From Chloroflexota bacterium (GTDB taxonomy: Bacteria > Chloroflexota > Anaerolineae > UBA7937 > B3-Chlor), in assembly GCA_030613785.1 (NCBI GenBank), contig JAUWLF010000005.1, positions 1-64,000 on the forward strand: a stretch of 64,000 nt of DNA, given 5' to 3'. How positions within the stretch are numbered: position 1 is the first letter of the stretch; every line of letters starts with the position of its first letter. The notes under the pieces are model-generated. The model did not search any database. It was given only the letters and a program-made list of their open reading frames with translations, and was not told the origin of the DNA. The position numbers and the translations under genes are program-made. Shown piece after piece: positions 16,176 through 23,736 of the stretch.

Positions 16176-16580
16176 CTACCTCACCGCAAACGTGGCACTT
16201 CTCTCGAAATGCCCATCCAAGTACACCTCCACACGGTATCCTCCCTTTGGCCAGTGATTGGGGCTGGTCAATTCAAAACCCACACAACCAAAGCCGCCCG
16301 CGTCCACCTGGTAGTTGATCTCTTCAATGAACTGCTCGCCGAAATACCACCGACTGGTCACCGTCGATCCGGTGCGCAGGTTGGAAGCCTGCACTGAGCA
16401 GTAGAACGGACGATCCGCGGGGAAAGTCGTGACCTCGTCAACGGGGCAGTAATCAGCATCAAGGGCCGTGGTCAAGACAATGTCATTGATCGAGGAGCCA
16501 CCAGCGAAAACATCACACGCAGATAGCAAGACGACCAAGACGGCCATGACGCAAAGCTGGCACCCCAGCCTAAGGATCAC
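16176..16580 (-). CDS. Small predicted lipoprotein, unrecognised
   Basis: 134 residues. An N-terminal signal with a lipobox (VVLLSAC, Cys22) is followed by a domain of about 110 residues that looks all-beta, with four cysteines or so and Trp/Tyr-rich strands (SRWYFGEQF, GGYRVEVYLDGH). The second half resembles the beta-sandwich of small secreted Chloroflexota proteins. No named family recognised. GTG start with GAGGGAG upstream. It has a consensus promoter at 16620-16648, and the acyl-CoA dehydrogenase follows 41 bp later, so this gene may lead the whole operon. Confidence 0.65.
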   Translation of the reverse strand: MILRLGCQLCVMAVLVVLLSACDVFAGGSSINDIVLTTALDADYCPVDEVTTFPADRPFYCSVQASNLRTGSTVTSRWYFGEQFIEEINYQVDAGGFGCVGFELTSPNHWPKGGYRVEVYLDGHFERSATFAVR

Positions 16581-16582
16581 TC

Positions 16583-17029
16583 TCAGTCTCCCTCTTTGCC
16601 CGCCCTTCGGGGCAGGCTAACGATACCATCGATCCTTAAGACTGTCAAGGCCTCCAAGAGAGAGTGTTGAGGAACACCCACCGGATTGTGCGAGCGTGGC
16701 AGGAGGGTCGCTCTGGCAGCAGCAGACGATGGCCTGCCCGCCTCGTCAAGACGAAGCCTGAGGTGCTGGCCGAACGGCGACGCCGGCACAACGGCACCAC
16801 GTATTCCATCTAGTTGGATCCTTTTGATTACGGTGCGGCGAGAGGTTCTGAAGGTCCTAACCGTCTCTGACACGTTGTCTCCGTGGGCAAGGACTAGGTC
16901 GATCATCGATGTGCGAAGGACTTCACGGTTCGTGGAATCTCTGATGCCGTCGCAAGACGATTGACTTGGGGTCGCAGAACCACCTCGGTGGGTGACGAAA
17001 GCTGCGGTTGCCTGGGGATCGTAGTACAT
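16583..17029 (-). pseudogene. Decayed transposase remnant (IS481/helix-turn-helix type)
   Basis: The central part of this 148-codon frame (REVLRTSMIDLVLAHGD, NVSETVRTFRTSRRTVIKRI) matches the N-terminal helix-turn-helix of IS481/IS3-type transposases, where NVSETARxFGTSRKTVRKW is usual. The rest drifts and there is no DDE catalytic domain on either side. The promoter for the small lipoprotein gene lies within it. Identification rests on the HTH segment only, so confidence is moderate. No terminal inverted repeats found. Confidence 0.5.
16620..16648 (-). promoter_or_regulatory. Promoter of the lipoprotein-acyl-CoA dehydrogenase-etf operon
   Basis: Minus strand TTGACA (16643-16648), 17-bp spacer, TATCGT (16620-16625). 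The -35 is perfect and the -10 fits 4 of 6. It stands 40 bp before the GTG at 16580. Confidence 0.6.
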
Positions 17030-17090
17030 CTACGACCCAAGGAGATTTCCGCAGGCTGCAAATCGTGTTCCCGACGAGTTCTAATGGTGT

Positions 17091-17119
17091 TTGCACGCTG
17101 CCTATCCCGATGCTATAAT
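17091..17119 (+). promoter_or_regulatory. Promoter of the envelope-glycan operon
   Basis: TTGCAC (17091-17096), 17-bp spacer, TATAAT (17114-17119), a perfect -10. It is about 110 bp upstream of the methyltransferase start. The genes downstream to 28439 are closely packed, so much of the operon may depend on it. Confidence 0.75.
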
Positions 17120-17231
17120 GGATTGACGTCTGGCACCGTAAGAGGACCTAGACAAGAGGTCTTGGATCTCTGGGCACGCTCTGCTGTACGCAGCGGTTCG
17201 CAGGTCTGCCAGAGGGGTGTGGGTCCATGAG

Positions 17232-18068
17232 ATGAGCGAACCTACCTGGAAGAAGTACCTTACAGACTACAACGAGGGTCTCGGGCTGGTCTATGAGCGC
17301 CTGGTACTCAACGACTACTTAGACCGCCTACTGGACTCCCATGGTGTCGAAACCGTACTCGAAGCACCCTTGTTCGGCATGGCTGGTGTTTCCGGCATCA
17401 ACAGCGTTCACCTGGCACAGCGGGGCTGCGACGTCACCCTGGTGGATGTGAATGCCGAGCGACTGGATGGCATCCAGCGCATTTGGGCGGAACTGGGTCT
17501 CCAGTGCCGCTTCGTCCTCCAAGGGGACCTGAGTCATTTGCCCTTCGACGATGATTCCTTCGATCTGGCCTGGGAATGGGCTGGCCTGTGGTACCTTCCT
17601 GACGCTGCCGGGCTGCTCGAGGAACTTGTGCGGGTCTCCAGAAATCTCGTCTTCGTGGCTATGCCCAACAGACTGCAAGTTGGGTACTGGCTGCGCAAAC
17701 TCGTGGTGGACAAGGAGTTCTTTGCCGGCGTGGATGAGCGATGGGTGAACATGGGTCTCATCAAGCGCACTCTCGAAGGGCGGGGCCTGACGATCGTCGA
17801 GGAGGGAGTACTGGACGTGCCTCCCTGGCCAGACACGGTGATGCCGGCCGCGGAGCTGCTGAGACGCCTGGGCATCAAGTCCAAGAAGCTAGAGCGACAG
17901 TTCAGCGGCGACGACTGGCGTTGGAGCACGATGGACTACTACCTCGGCAGAAGACCAGAACTCGAGGATATCATCAACCGCTACGCCATCCTGGAGAGGA
18001 TACCCCTACCTTGGCGAGTGAAGGTGGTCTGGGCTCACCACCGGTATGCGTTGGGGAGCAAGAGGTAG
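17232..18068 (+). CDS. SAM-dependent methyltransferase, class I
   Basis: About 278 residues. The core is a Rossmann-like methyltransferase (Methyltransf_11 type): a Gly-rich loop in VLEAPLFGMAGVSGINS, acidic residue after beta-2 in DVTLVDVNAERL, motif DLSHLPFDDDSFDLAWEW. Motif I lacks the usual VLDxGCGxG, having a longer insertion, which is unusual. The C-terminal 100 residues are a distinct extension. The ATG at 17232 is chosen over the GTG at 17217, though neither has an ideal ribosome site. It is probably a sugar or lipid-linked intermediate methylase because an epimerase follows 7 bp later, but the acceptor is unknown. Confidence 0.75.
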   Translation: MSEPTWKKYLTDYNEGLGLVYERLVLNDYLDRLLDSHGVETVLEAPLFGMAGVSGINSVHLAQRGCDVTLVDVNAERLDGIQRIWAELGLQCRFVLQGDLSHLPFDDDSFDLAWEWAGLWYLPDAAGLLEELVRVSRNLVFVAMPNRLQVGYWLRKLVVDKEFFAGVDERWVNMGLIKRTLEGRGLTIVEEGVLDVPPWPDTVMPAAELLRRLGIKSKKLERQFSGDDWRWSTMDYYLGRRPELEDIINRYAILERIPLPWRVKVVWAHHRYALGSKR

Positions 18069-18075
18069 ACCAGGT

Positions 18076-19026
18076 ATGAGGATCATGGTCACCGGGGGAG
18101 CCGGGTTCATCGGCAGTCACACCGTAGATGCCCTGCTGGCTCGCGGCGATGAAGTGGTGTGTATTGACGACTTCAATGACTACTACAGCCCCCGGCGCAA
18201 GCGAGAGAACCTGACCGTGGCCCAGACTTCCTCTTCCTTCCATCTCTACGAGAGCGACATCCGCGACTTCCAGGAGATGGACCGCATCTTCTCCATCGAG
18301 AAGCCTCAAAAGGTGATTCACCTCGCGGCCATGGCTGGGGTGCGCAACTCCGTCAAGTTCCCACTTCTCTACGAAGAGGTCAATGTGAGGGGCACGCTCA
18401 ACCTCCTGGAACTGGCTTCCCGACATGGTGTCCGCAACTTCGTCCTCGCGTCTACGTCCTCCGTCTATGGAGCCAGCAAGGAGATACCGTTCAAGGAAGA
18501 TAACGCCGCCATGAAGCCCTTGGCACCCTATCCCGCGACCAAGAGGTCGTGTGAACTCCTGGCCCACGTCTATCACCATCTCTATGGGTTGCACTGTACG
18601 GCCCTGCGCTTCTTCACCGTCTACGGGCCCAGGGGAAGGCCGGACATGACGCCCTATCTCTTTACCCAAGCCATATCCTTGGGCAGAGAGATAACCTTGT
18701 ACGACGACGGACGGCCCCAACGTGATTTCACTTTCATCGAGGACATCATCGGGGGGGTGCTGGCCACTCTGGATGCCGACCTGCAGTACGAGATCATCAA
18801 TCTGGGCAACTCGCAGCCGGTGGTCATGCGAGATTTCGTCACCATTATCGAGGATTTGCTGAGCCGACAGGCAGAGATCGTCTCTCCGCCGCTTCCAGCC
18901 ACTGAGCCTCCTCTCACCTACGCGGACATCTCGAAAGCTCGCCGTCTGCTGGGCTACAACCCCACTGCCAGTGTGGAGGAGGGCATGCGCCGCTTCATCG
19001 ACTGGTACCAGCAGGAGGCGGCCTGA
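18076..19026 (+). CDS. NAD-dependent epimerase/dehydratase (UDP-sugar 4-epimerase-like)
   Basis: 316 residues, extended SDR. NAD-binding GGAGFIGSH is at residues 8-16. YYSPRRKREN, LASTSSVYGAS and YPATKRSCE supply the catalytic Ser and YxxxK; VYGPRGRPDMTPY is a substrate motif. The length and the FTVYGPRGRPDM signature match the UDP-glucuronate/UDP-glucose 4-epimerase group making nucleotide sugars for surface glycans. Start ATG 18076 begins directly at the beta strand. Followed by the radical SAM gene after 1 bp. Confidence 0.87.
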   Translation: MRIMVTGGAGFIGSHTVDALLARGDEVVCIDDFNDYYSPRRKRENLTVAQTSSSFHLYESDIRDFQEMDRIFSIEKPQKVIHLAAMAGVRNSVKFPLLYEEVNVRGTLNLLELASRHGVRNFVLASTSSVYGASKEIPFKEDNAAMKPLAPYPATKRSCELLAHVYHHLYGLHCTALRFFTVYGPRGRPDMTPYLFTQAISLGREITLYDDGRPQRDFTFIEDIIGGVLATLDADLQYEIINLGNSQPVVMRDFVTIIEDLLSRQAEIVSPPLPATEPPLTYADISKARRLLGYNPTASVEEGMRRFIDWYQQEAA

Positions 19027-19027
19027 G

Positions 19028-20101
19028 ATGCTGGAACTCCTGCCTCGCCTGCCAGGGTACATGGCCTTTCGTCGCCTGGGGAAGCCAAGACTCCTCCCCT
19101 TCAACTTGGTGGTCAGCTTGACCTATCGTTGCAACTCACGGTGCAAGACCTGCAATGTCTGGCGCAAGTCCGCCGACGAGCTGACCACTGACGAATGGCA
19201 CAGGATCTTCCGCAAGATAGGGAAGGCACCCTACTATCTCACCTTCAGTGGCGGCGAACCTTTCCTCCGTTCAGACATCGTGGACATCGTGAGGGCTGCC
19301 GCTGCATTATGTCAACCGTCCATCATCACCATCCCCACCAACGCTCTCTTGAGTCAGGTAGTCCCACAGAAGGTGGAGCAGATACTGGATGCTGCCCAGG
19401 GGATTCAGGTGGGTATCAACGTGTCTCTGGATGGTACTGGCCTGCACCACGATGCGATCAGGGGGGTCGATGGTGCGTACGAACGGGCGATGGAGACGTA
19501 TCAAAGGCTGCGAGCTCTGAACCACCGTAACCTGACTCTAGGCGTTCACACCGTCGTCTCTCGCTTCAACGTAGCAGACTTTGCCCAGATCTACGAGGAG
19601 CTATCGAAGCTGGAGGCGGATTCTTACATCAGCGAGATGGCGGAGGAACGCGTCGAGCTGGGCACAACAGGCATGGATATCACCCCTTCCCCCCACGAGT
19701 ATGCCCGGGTTGCTGACTTCCTGACGACCCAGATCAAGAACAGTCACTACTCAGGCCTGGCGCGAATGACACAGGCCTTCAGAATGAGCTACTACGAACT
19801 GGCGAAGAGAACGCTTATCGAGGAAAGGCAGGTCATCCCCTGCTACGCTGGCTTCTCGTCGGGCCACATAGCGCCGGATGGGGACGTCTGGGCCTGCTGC
19901 ACCCGGGCCGAGCCTCTGGGCAATCTCAGGCAGACCGACTACGATCTGGCTCCCATCTGGTTTGGCGAGCGAGCGGAGGCCATGCGGCGCAGCATTGTGG
20001 CTGGAGAATGCTACTGCCCTATGGCCAACGTAGCCTATTCCAACATGCTCCTTCATCCACCGACGTTGCTGCGGGTAGCGCGCCGCGTGCTGTGGCCCTG
20101 A
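19028..20101 (+). CDS. Radical SAM protein with SPASM-like C-terminus
   Basis: 357 residues. The radical SAM triad is Cys35-x3-Cys39-x2-Cys42 (TYRCNSRCKTC), followed by FSGGEPFLR (SAM-binding GGE). The C-terminal part holds further Cys residues in IPCYAGFSSGHIAPDGDVWACC and ECYCPMAN, as in SPASM/twitch auxiliary clusters. The start at 19028 sits 1 bp after the epimerase stop. Within a glycan cluster the closest roles are peptide or lipid modification or sugar rearrangement. Substrate unknown. Confidence 0.82.
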   Translation: MLELLPRLPGYMAFRRLGKPRLLPFNLVVSLTYRCNSRCKTCNVWRKSADELTTDEWHRIFRKIGKAPYYLTFSGGEPFLRSDIVDIVRAAAALCQPSIITIPTNALLSQVVPQKVEQILDAAQGIQVGINVSLDGTGLHHDAIRGVDGAYERAMETYQRLRALNHRNLTLGVHTVVSRFNVADFAQIYEELSKLEADSYISEMAEERVELGTTGMDITPSPHEYARVADFLTTQIKNSHYSGLARMTQAFRMSYYELAKRTLIEERQVIPCYAGFSSGHIAPDGDVWACCTRAEPLGNLRQTDYDLAPIWFGERAEAMRRSIVAGECYCPMANVAYSNMLLHPPTLLRVARRVLWP

Positions 20102-20130
20102 ATACTCATTGCCGGCGCTCTGAGGTGTCC

Positions 20131-21762
20131 ATGCTGCGAACAGCGCGACAACTCTATCACGAGCATTACCAGTTCGTCCTGTTTTCTGTTCTCTTCGTCG
20201 CCTTCCGCCTCATGACCCTACTGCTCTACCGCCCCGGTGGGTTCATCGCCGACTACTCCGACTACAACACCAGTTATCTTCCCTTCGCCCAGTGGTCGGA
20301 CAGAGGTCTCTACCCGTTCATCCACTATTGGCTGGAATGGCCACCGCTGTTCTCTTGGCTGGTAGTGGGGGTCTACCGCTTGAGTCTCCTCATCCCGTCG
20401 TGGACCGATCCACGACTGTGGTACAACACCCTCCTAGGCCTGTCCCTCCTGCTCTTCGAACTAGGAAACTTCGTGATCATCTATCTGATAGCGTTGCAGC
20501 TCTACGACAGGTCGAAGGCCTTCACATGTGCATTGATCTACGCCTGTCTCTTCGCACCTCTTTACGTGTGGAGCGGCTGGAATGATTCGATGCCCCTCTT
20601 TTTCGTCCTGCTGGGCCTGTACCTCTTGTTGAGAGAGAAGGCCTCAATCGCGGGCATCATGGTCGGTATCGGTTTCTGGGTCAAGGTCACGCCCATCCTA
20701 GTCGTGCCTGTGGCGATGAGGGTCCTGCGCGGTATGCGACCCAAAGCCCTCTTCCTGGTCGCTACCTGCGTGACCCTAATACTCGTCGCGCTGCCTTTCC
20801 TGTGGGTCAACGCCGGCTTCCTGTGGGCATTCTTCGCCAACATGCTGGGCCGCTCGTCGTGGGAAACGATATGGGCTTTGCTGGATGGTTACTACTCCTA
20901 CGGAGTGGTCACTGCTGATCGTTTGACCGTGCCCAGCGACTTCAGCACCCACCCTTCATCGCTTCCCTGGCCTCTGATCACCGTGGTCTTCGCACTGGTC
21001 CTGCTGTGGCTCTACTCTCGTCGGCTGGATTATGGGAACAAGCTGAAAATCGTGGCCCTAACGGGCCTCACCTTCAACCTCTTCACCTTGTACAGCAAGG
21101 GCTATAGCCCCCAGTTCATCGTGCAACTGATCCCCTTCGCGGTCCTGATGTTGCCCAACCTGAGGGGTGTAGGTTACATCATCCTTCTAGACACTGTCAA
21201 CTTCCTCGAAGCCACGGTCTATTTCATCATGCTGCCGGGCGAGCACTGGCTCTTAGTGACCACCGTCGTCTTTCGAACTCTGCTGATCGTCGCCTTGTGC
21301 TCCGAATACGCCCTCATCCTCTTCGACGTGAGGTCACGAAGCATCATGACCTTGCAGCGCCGGGCCTCTGCCGCTTTGCTGATCTGCCTCAGCGTCGCCC
21401 TCTTGCTCCTCCTGTATCCGCTGGGACAAGCGTACCGGTCTAGCCGTTATGCCATGGAGGAGTACCAACCCGTGATGAACAAGGTCCGAGCCGAAGCTAC
21501 TCCCGGGAAAGCGGCCATCATCCTGCTGGATGAGAGCCTGTACCAGCGTTTCTATCCGTTCCTTGGGCGACACGTAGCGGTGTACTGCTGTGCCCAGGAT
21601 GAGCTGCTCCCCGCGATCGCCGCCGACTACGAGGGACTGCGGCTGTTCGATGCGGAATCCCAGGCAGACGAGGTGCCGATTTGGATTGAGAACAACCAGT
21701 TGGCAGTGCATCAATTCGACAACGGAGAGCTCTATCACTACTATGTCACTGAAAGGCACTGA
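20131..21762 (+). CDS. GT-C fold membrane glycosyltransferase (GT39/GT87-like)
   Basis: 543 residues with about ten to eleven hydrophobic helices. The first large outer loop has acidic/aromatic residues (GFIADYSDYNT, WLEWPPLFSW) where GT-C enzymes keep catalytic Asp/Glu. It likely moves a sugar from a polyprenyl-phosphate donor to a lipid or protein acceptor on the outside of the membrane. Short periplasmic C-terminal segment of about 80 residues. The ATG at 20131 is selected; the longer frame from 20008 overlaps the radical SAM gene. Confidence 0.75.
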   Translation: MLRTARQLYHEHYQFVLFSVLFVAFRLMTLLLYRPGGFIADYSDYNTSYLPFAQWSDRGLYPFIHYWLEWPPLFSWLVVGVYRLSLLIPSWTDPRLWYNTLLGLSLLLFELGNFVIIYLIALQLYDRSKAFTCALIYACLFAPLYVWSGWNDSMPLFFVLLGLYLLLREKASIAGIMVGIGFWVKVTPILVVPVAMRVLRGMRPKALFLVATCVTLILVALPFLWVNAGFLWAFFANMLGRSSWETIWALLDGYYSYGVVTADRLTVPSDFSTHPSSLPWPLITVVFALVLLWLYSRRLDYGNKLKIVALTGLTFNLFTLYSKGYSPQFIVQLIPFAVLMLPNLRGVGYIILLDTVNFLEATVYFIMLPGEHWLLVTTVVFRTLLIVALCSEYALILFDVRSRSIMTLQRRASAALLICLSVALLLLLYPLGQAYRSSRYAMEEYQPVMNKVRAEATPGKAAIILLDESLYQRFYPFLGRHVAVYCCAQDELLPAIAADYEGLRLFDAESQADEVPIWIENNQLAVHQFDNGELYHYYVTERH

Positions 21763-23617
21763 CAGGACTCTCGCCTTCGCCCTCTTCCTCTTCCTTCTCT
21801 CCATCTATCTGCTGACCTATAGCGGCTCCTTCCATTCCAGCGATGGACAGGCCATGTTCTCCGTCGCGGAGAGCATGGTGAGGCGTGGTGAGTACGACAT
21901 CAACCAGATACGCTGGATGGGATTGCAGCAAGGAACGTTCGGCACTGACGGTGAACTATACTGCCGCAAGGGCCTCGCGAGCTCATTGGTGGCACTACCC
22001 CTGGTATGGCTGGGCATGGTGGTCCCGTTCTGGGGTGTGGTACAGACGGCCATGCTCCTGAATGTGATCGTCACAGCGCTGACAGGAGTCCTGGTCCTTT
22101 TGTATGTCCGGCGACTCGGATACGCGTCCTCCACTGCGGTGGCGACTGCATTGGTCCTCGGCCTGGGAACATTGGCCTGGCCTTATGCCAAGTACTTCTT
22201 CAGCGAACCTCTGACCGGGCTCTGCCTTTTGGCGGCAGCCTATGGGCTTCTCCACCTGACCTCGACGCAGGTCAGGTGGCCAAACCTCTGGCCTGCGGCC
22301 TTCTCGGGTTTCTGGCTGGGGCTCGCCATCGCTGCTCGCTTCGCCAACGCCGTGCTGATCCCCCTCTATCTGGGCGCGCTGGTGTTCCACATCTGGCGCA
22401 GGGATGAGTTGATCGATTGGTCGGCAATCCGCGCCAAACCCTCGCGACTGCTTTCGACGTCCTGGCGTGAGGTCTGCACCTTCGCGCTGCCCATCCTGCT
22501 ATGGGGCGCCATCATAGTCGCCTATAACTACCTCCGCTTTGGAAACCCCCTCACCACCGGCTACTTGCCGGAGGAATCCTTCTCCGCTCCTTGGCTAACG
22601 GGCATCCTGGGCCTGCTGGCGAGTCCCGGGCGAGGTATCATCTTCTTCTGCCCCGTTCTGGTGGCTTGCATCCCTGCTGTTCCCTCGTTCTTTCGGCGCC
22701 ACCGCCTTGAAGCCATGCTGCTCCTCCTGGTCAGCATCTCGTATCTCCTACTGTACGGCAAGTGGTTCATGTGGCATGGAGGCTTCGCCTGGGGACCTCG
22801 CTTTCTAGTGCCCATCCTTCCCTTGTTGACCATTACTCTCTCGCCTCTAATCGAGAGCTTGAAGGGGAGGTGGCTGGCAGCCTTCTGCGCACTACTCGGC
22901 CTGAGTGTGGCGGTCCAGGTATTGGGTCTCAGCGTCCATTTCATCCACCAGCAAGAGGCTCTGCTGGACACTGGCCTGCCTCTCTTCGACCCGACTACCT
23001 TCTTCACTCCCCGTTACTCGCAGATCTGGGGGGCTCTGGCCTTCTTGACTCCCGACAAGCTGGACTTCGCCTGGCTGCGGTCTTTCCCTCCTGAAGTGAG
23101 AGTGGATTGGCTTGCCCTGACCGTCAACGTGGCTCTAGTGATCCTGTCTGGGTGGGGGCTGATCCTCGGCCTCCGCCGCAGAGACATGTCCCAGCGCCGG
23201 GTGTGGACACTTCTGGTCATCCTGCTGTTGTTGATCGCCGGAGGCACAGCGGTCTCGCTCGCGCAGTACAAGAACGACGGCCACGCCGATTACGTCAGCA
23301 TGCTGGAGCATCTGGAGGCCGGTTCCCTGCCCAGTGACGCCATCATCCAGAACTCCCCTCCAGAGACCGCGATCTTGCAGAACCACTACAAGGGACGCCT
23401 CCCATCCTACGGCCTCTTCGAGGGAGAGCAGCCCCTGTCCGCCGACACGCTGGCGTTGCTGGACAGGTTGGCGGAGGTCCACGAGCGCTTCTGGCTCATC
23501 CCGGACGGCCTTGCACCTGAGAGCAGCTCCCTGGACCGCTGGTTCACCGAACGAGGGTATTCTGCCAGGCATCAGACCTTCGGCCACGAGCGCCTGAGCC
23601 TGTACACCACACCATAA
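21743..23617 (+). CDS. GT-C fold membrane glycosyltransferase
   Basis: 624 residues. About eleven membrane segments up to around residue 510, with the loop after helix 1 containing SDGQAMFSVAESMVRRGEYDI, an acidic patch of the kind used by GT-C enzymes. A short C-terminal soluble domain of about 110 residues follows (SLPSDAIIQNSP to the end). It overlaps the previous gene by 20 bp, consistent with coupled translation. Donor and acceptor unknown; it is similar in style to the next gene. Confidence 0.75.
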   Translation: MSLKGTDRTLAFALFLFLLSIYLLTYSGSFHSSDGQAMFSVAESMVRRGEYDINQIRWMGLQQGTFGTDGELYCRKGLASSLVALPLVWLGMVVPFWGVVQTAMLLNVIVTALTGVLVLLYVRRLGYASSTAVATALVLGLGTLAWPYAKYFFSEPLTGLCLLAAAYGLLHLTSTQVRWPNLWPAAFSGFWLGLAIAARFANAVLIPLYLGALVFHIWRRDELIDWSAIRAKPSRLLSTSWREVCTFALPILLWGAIIVAYNYLRFGNPLTTGYLPEESFSAPWLTGILGLLASPGRGIIFFCPVLVACIPAVPSFFRRHRLEAMLLLLVSISYLLLYGKWFMWHGGFAWGPRFLVPILPLLTITLSPLIESLKGRWLAAFCALLGLSVAVQVLGLSVHFIHQQEALLDTGLPLFDPTTFFTPRYSQIWGALAFLTPDKLDFAWLRSFPPEVRVDWLALTVNVALVILSGWGLILGLRRRDMSQRRVWTLLVILLLLIAGGTAVSLAQYKNDGHADYVSMLEHLEAGSLPSDAIIQNSPPETAILQNHYKGRLPSYGLFEGEQPLSADTLALLDRLAEVHERFWLIPDGLAPESSSLDRWFTERGYSARHQTFGHERLSLYTTP

Positions 23618-23736
23618 CCGGCTGACTGCCTCGACACGAACCCTACCGCGATCACGAGCGGCCTCCAGCCTGGTTGCTACACCCCCTACGCTATGATAAG
23701 ATTGGCAGCGACAAATCACGCACAAGGAGGGCCCCT

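Noticed and set aside
17974-19104. 376-codon antisense frame across the epimerase
   Set aside because: The opposite strand carries a complete SDR epimerase with all motifs; the antisense protein has no recognisable domain and follows from codon bias.
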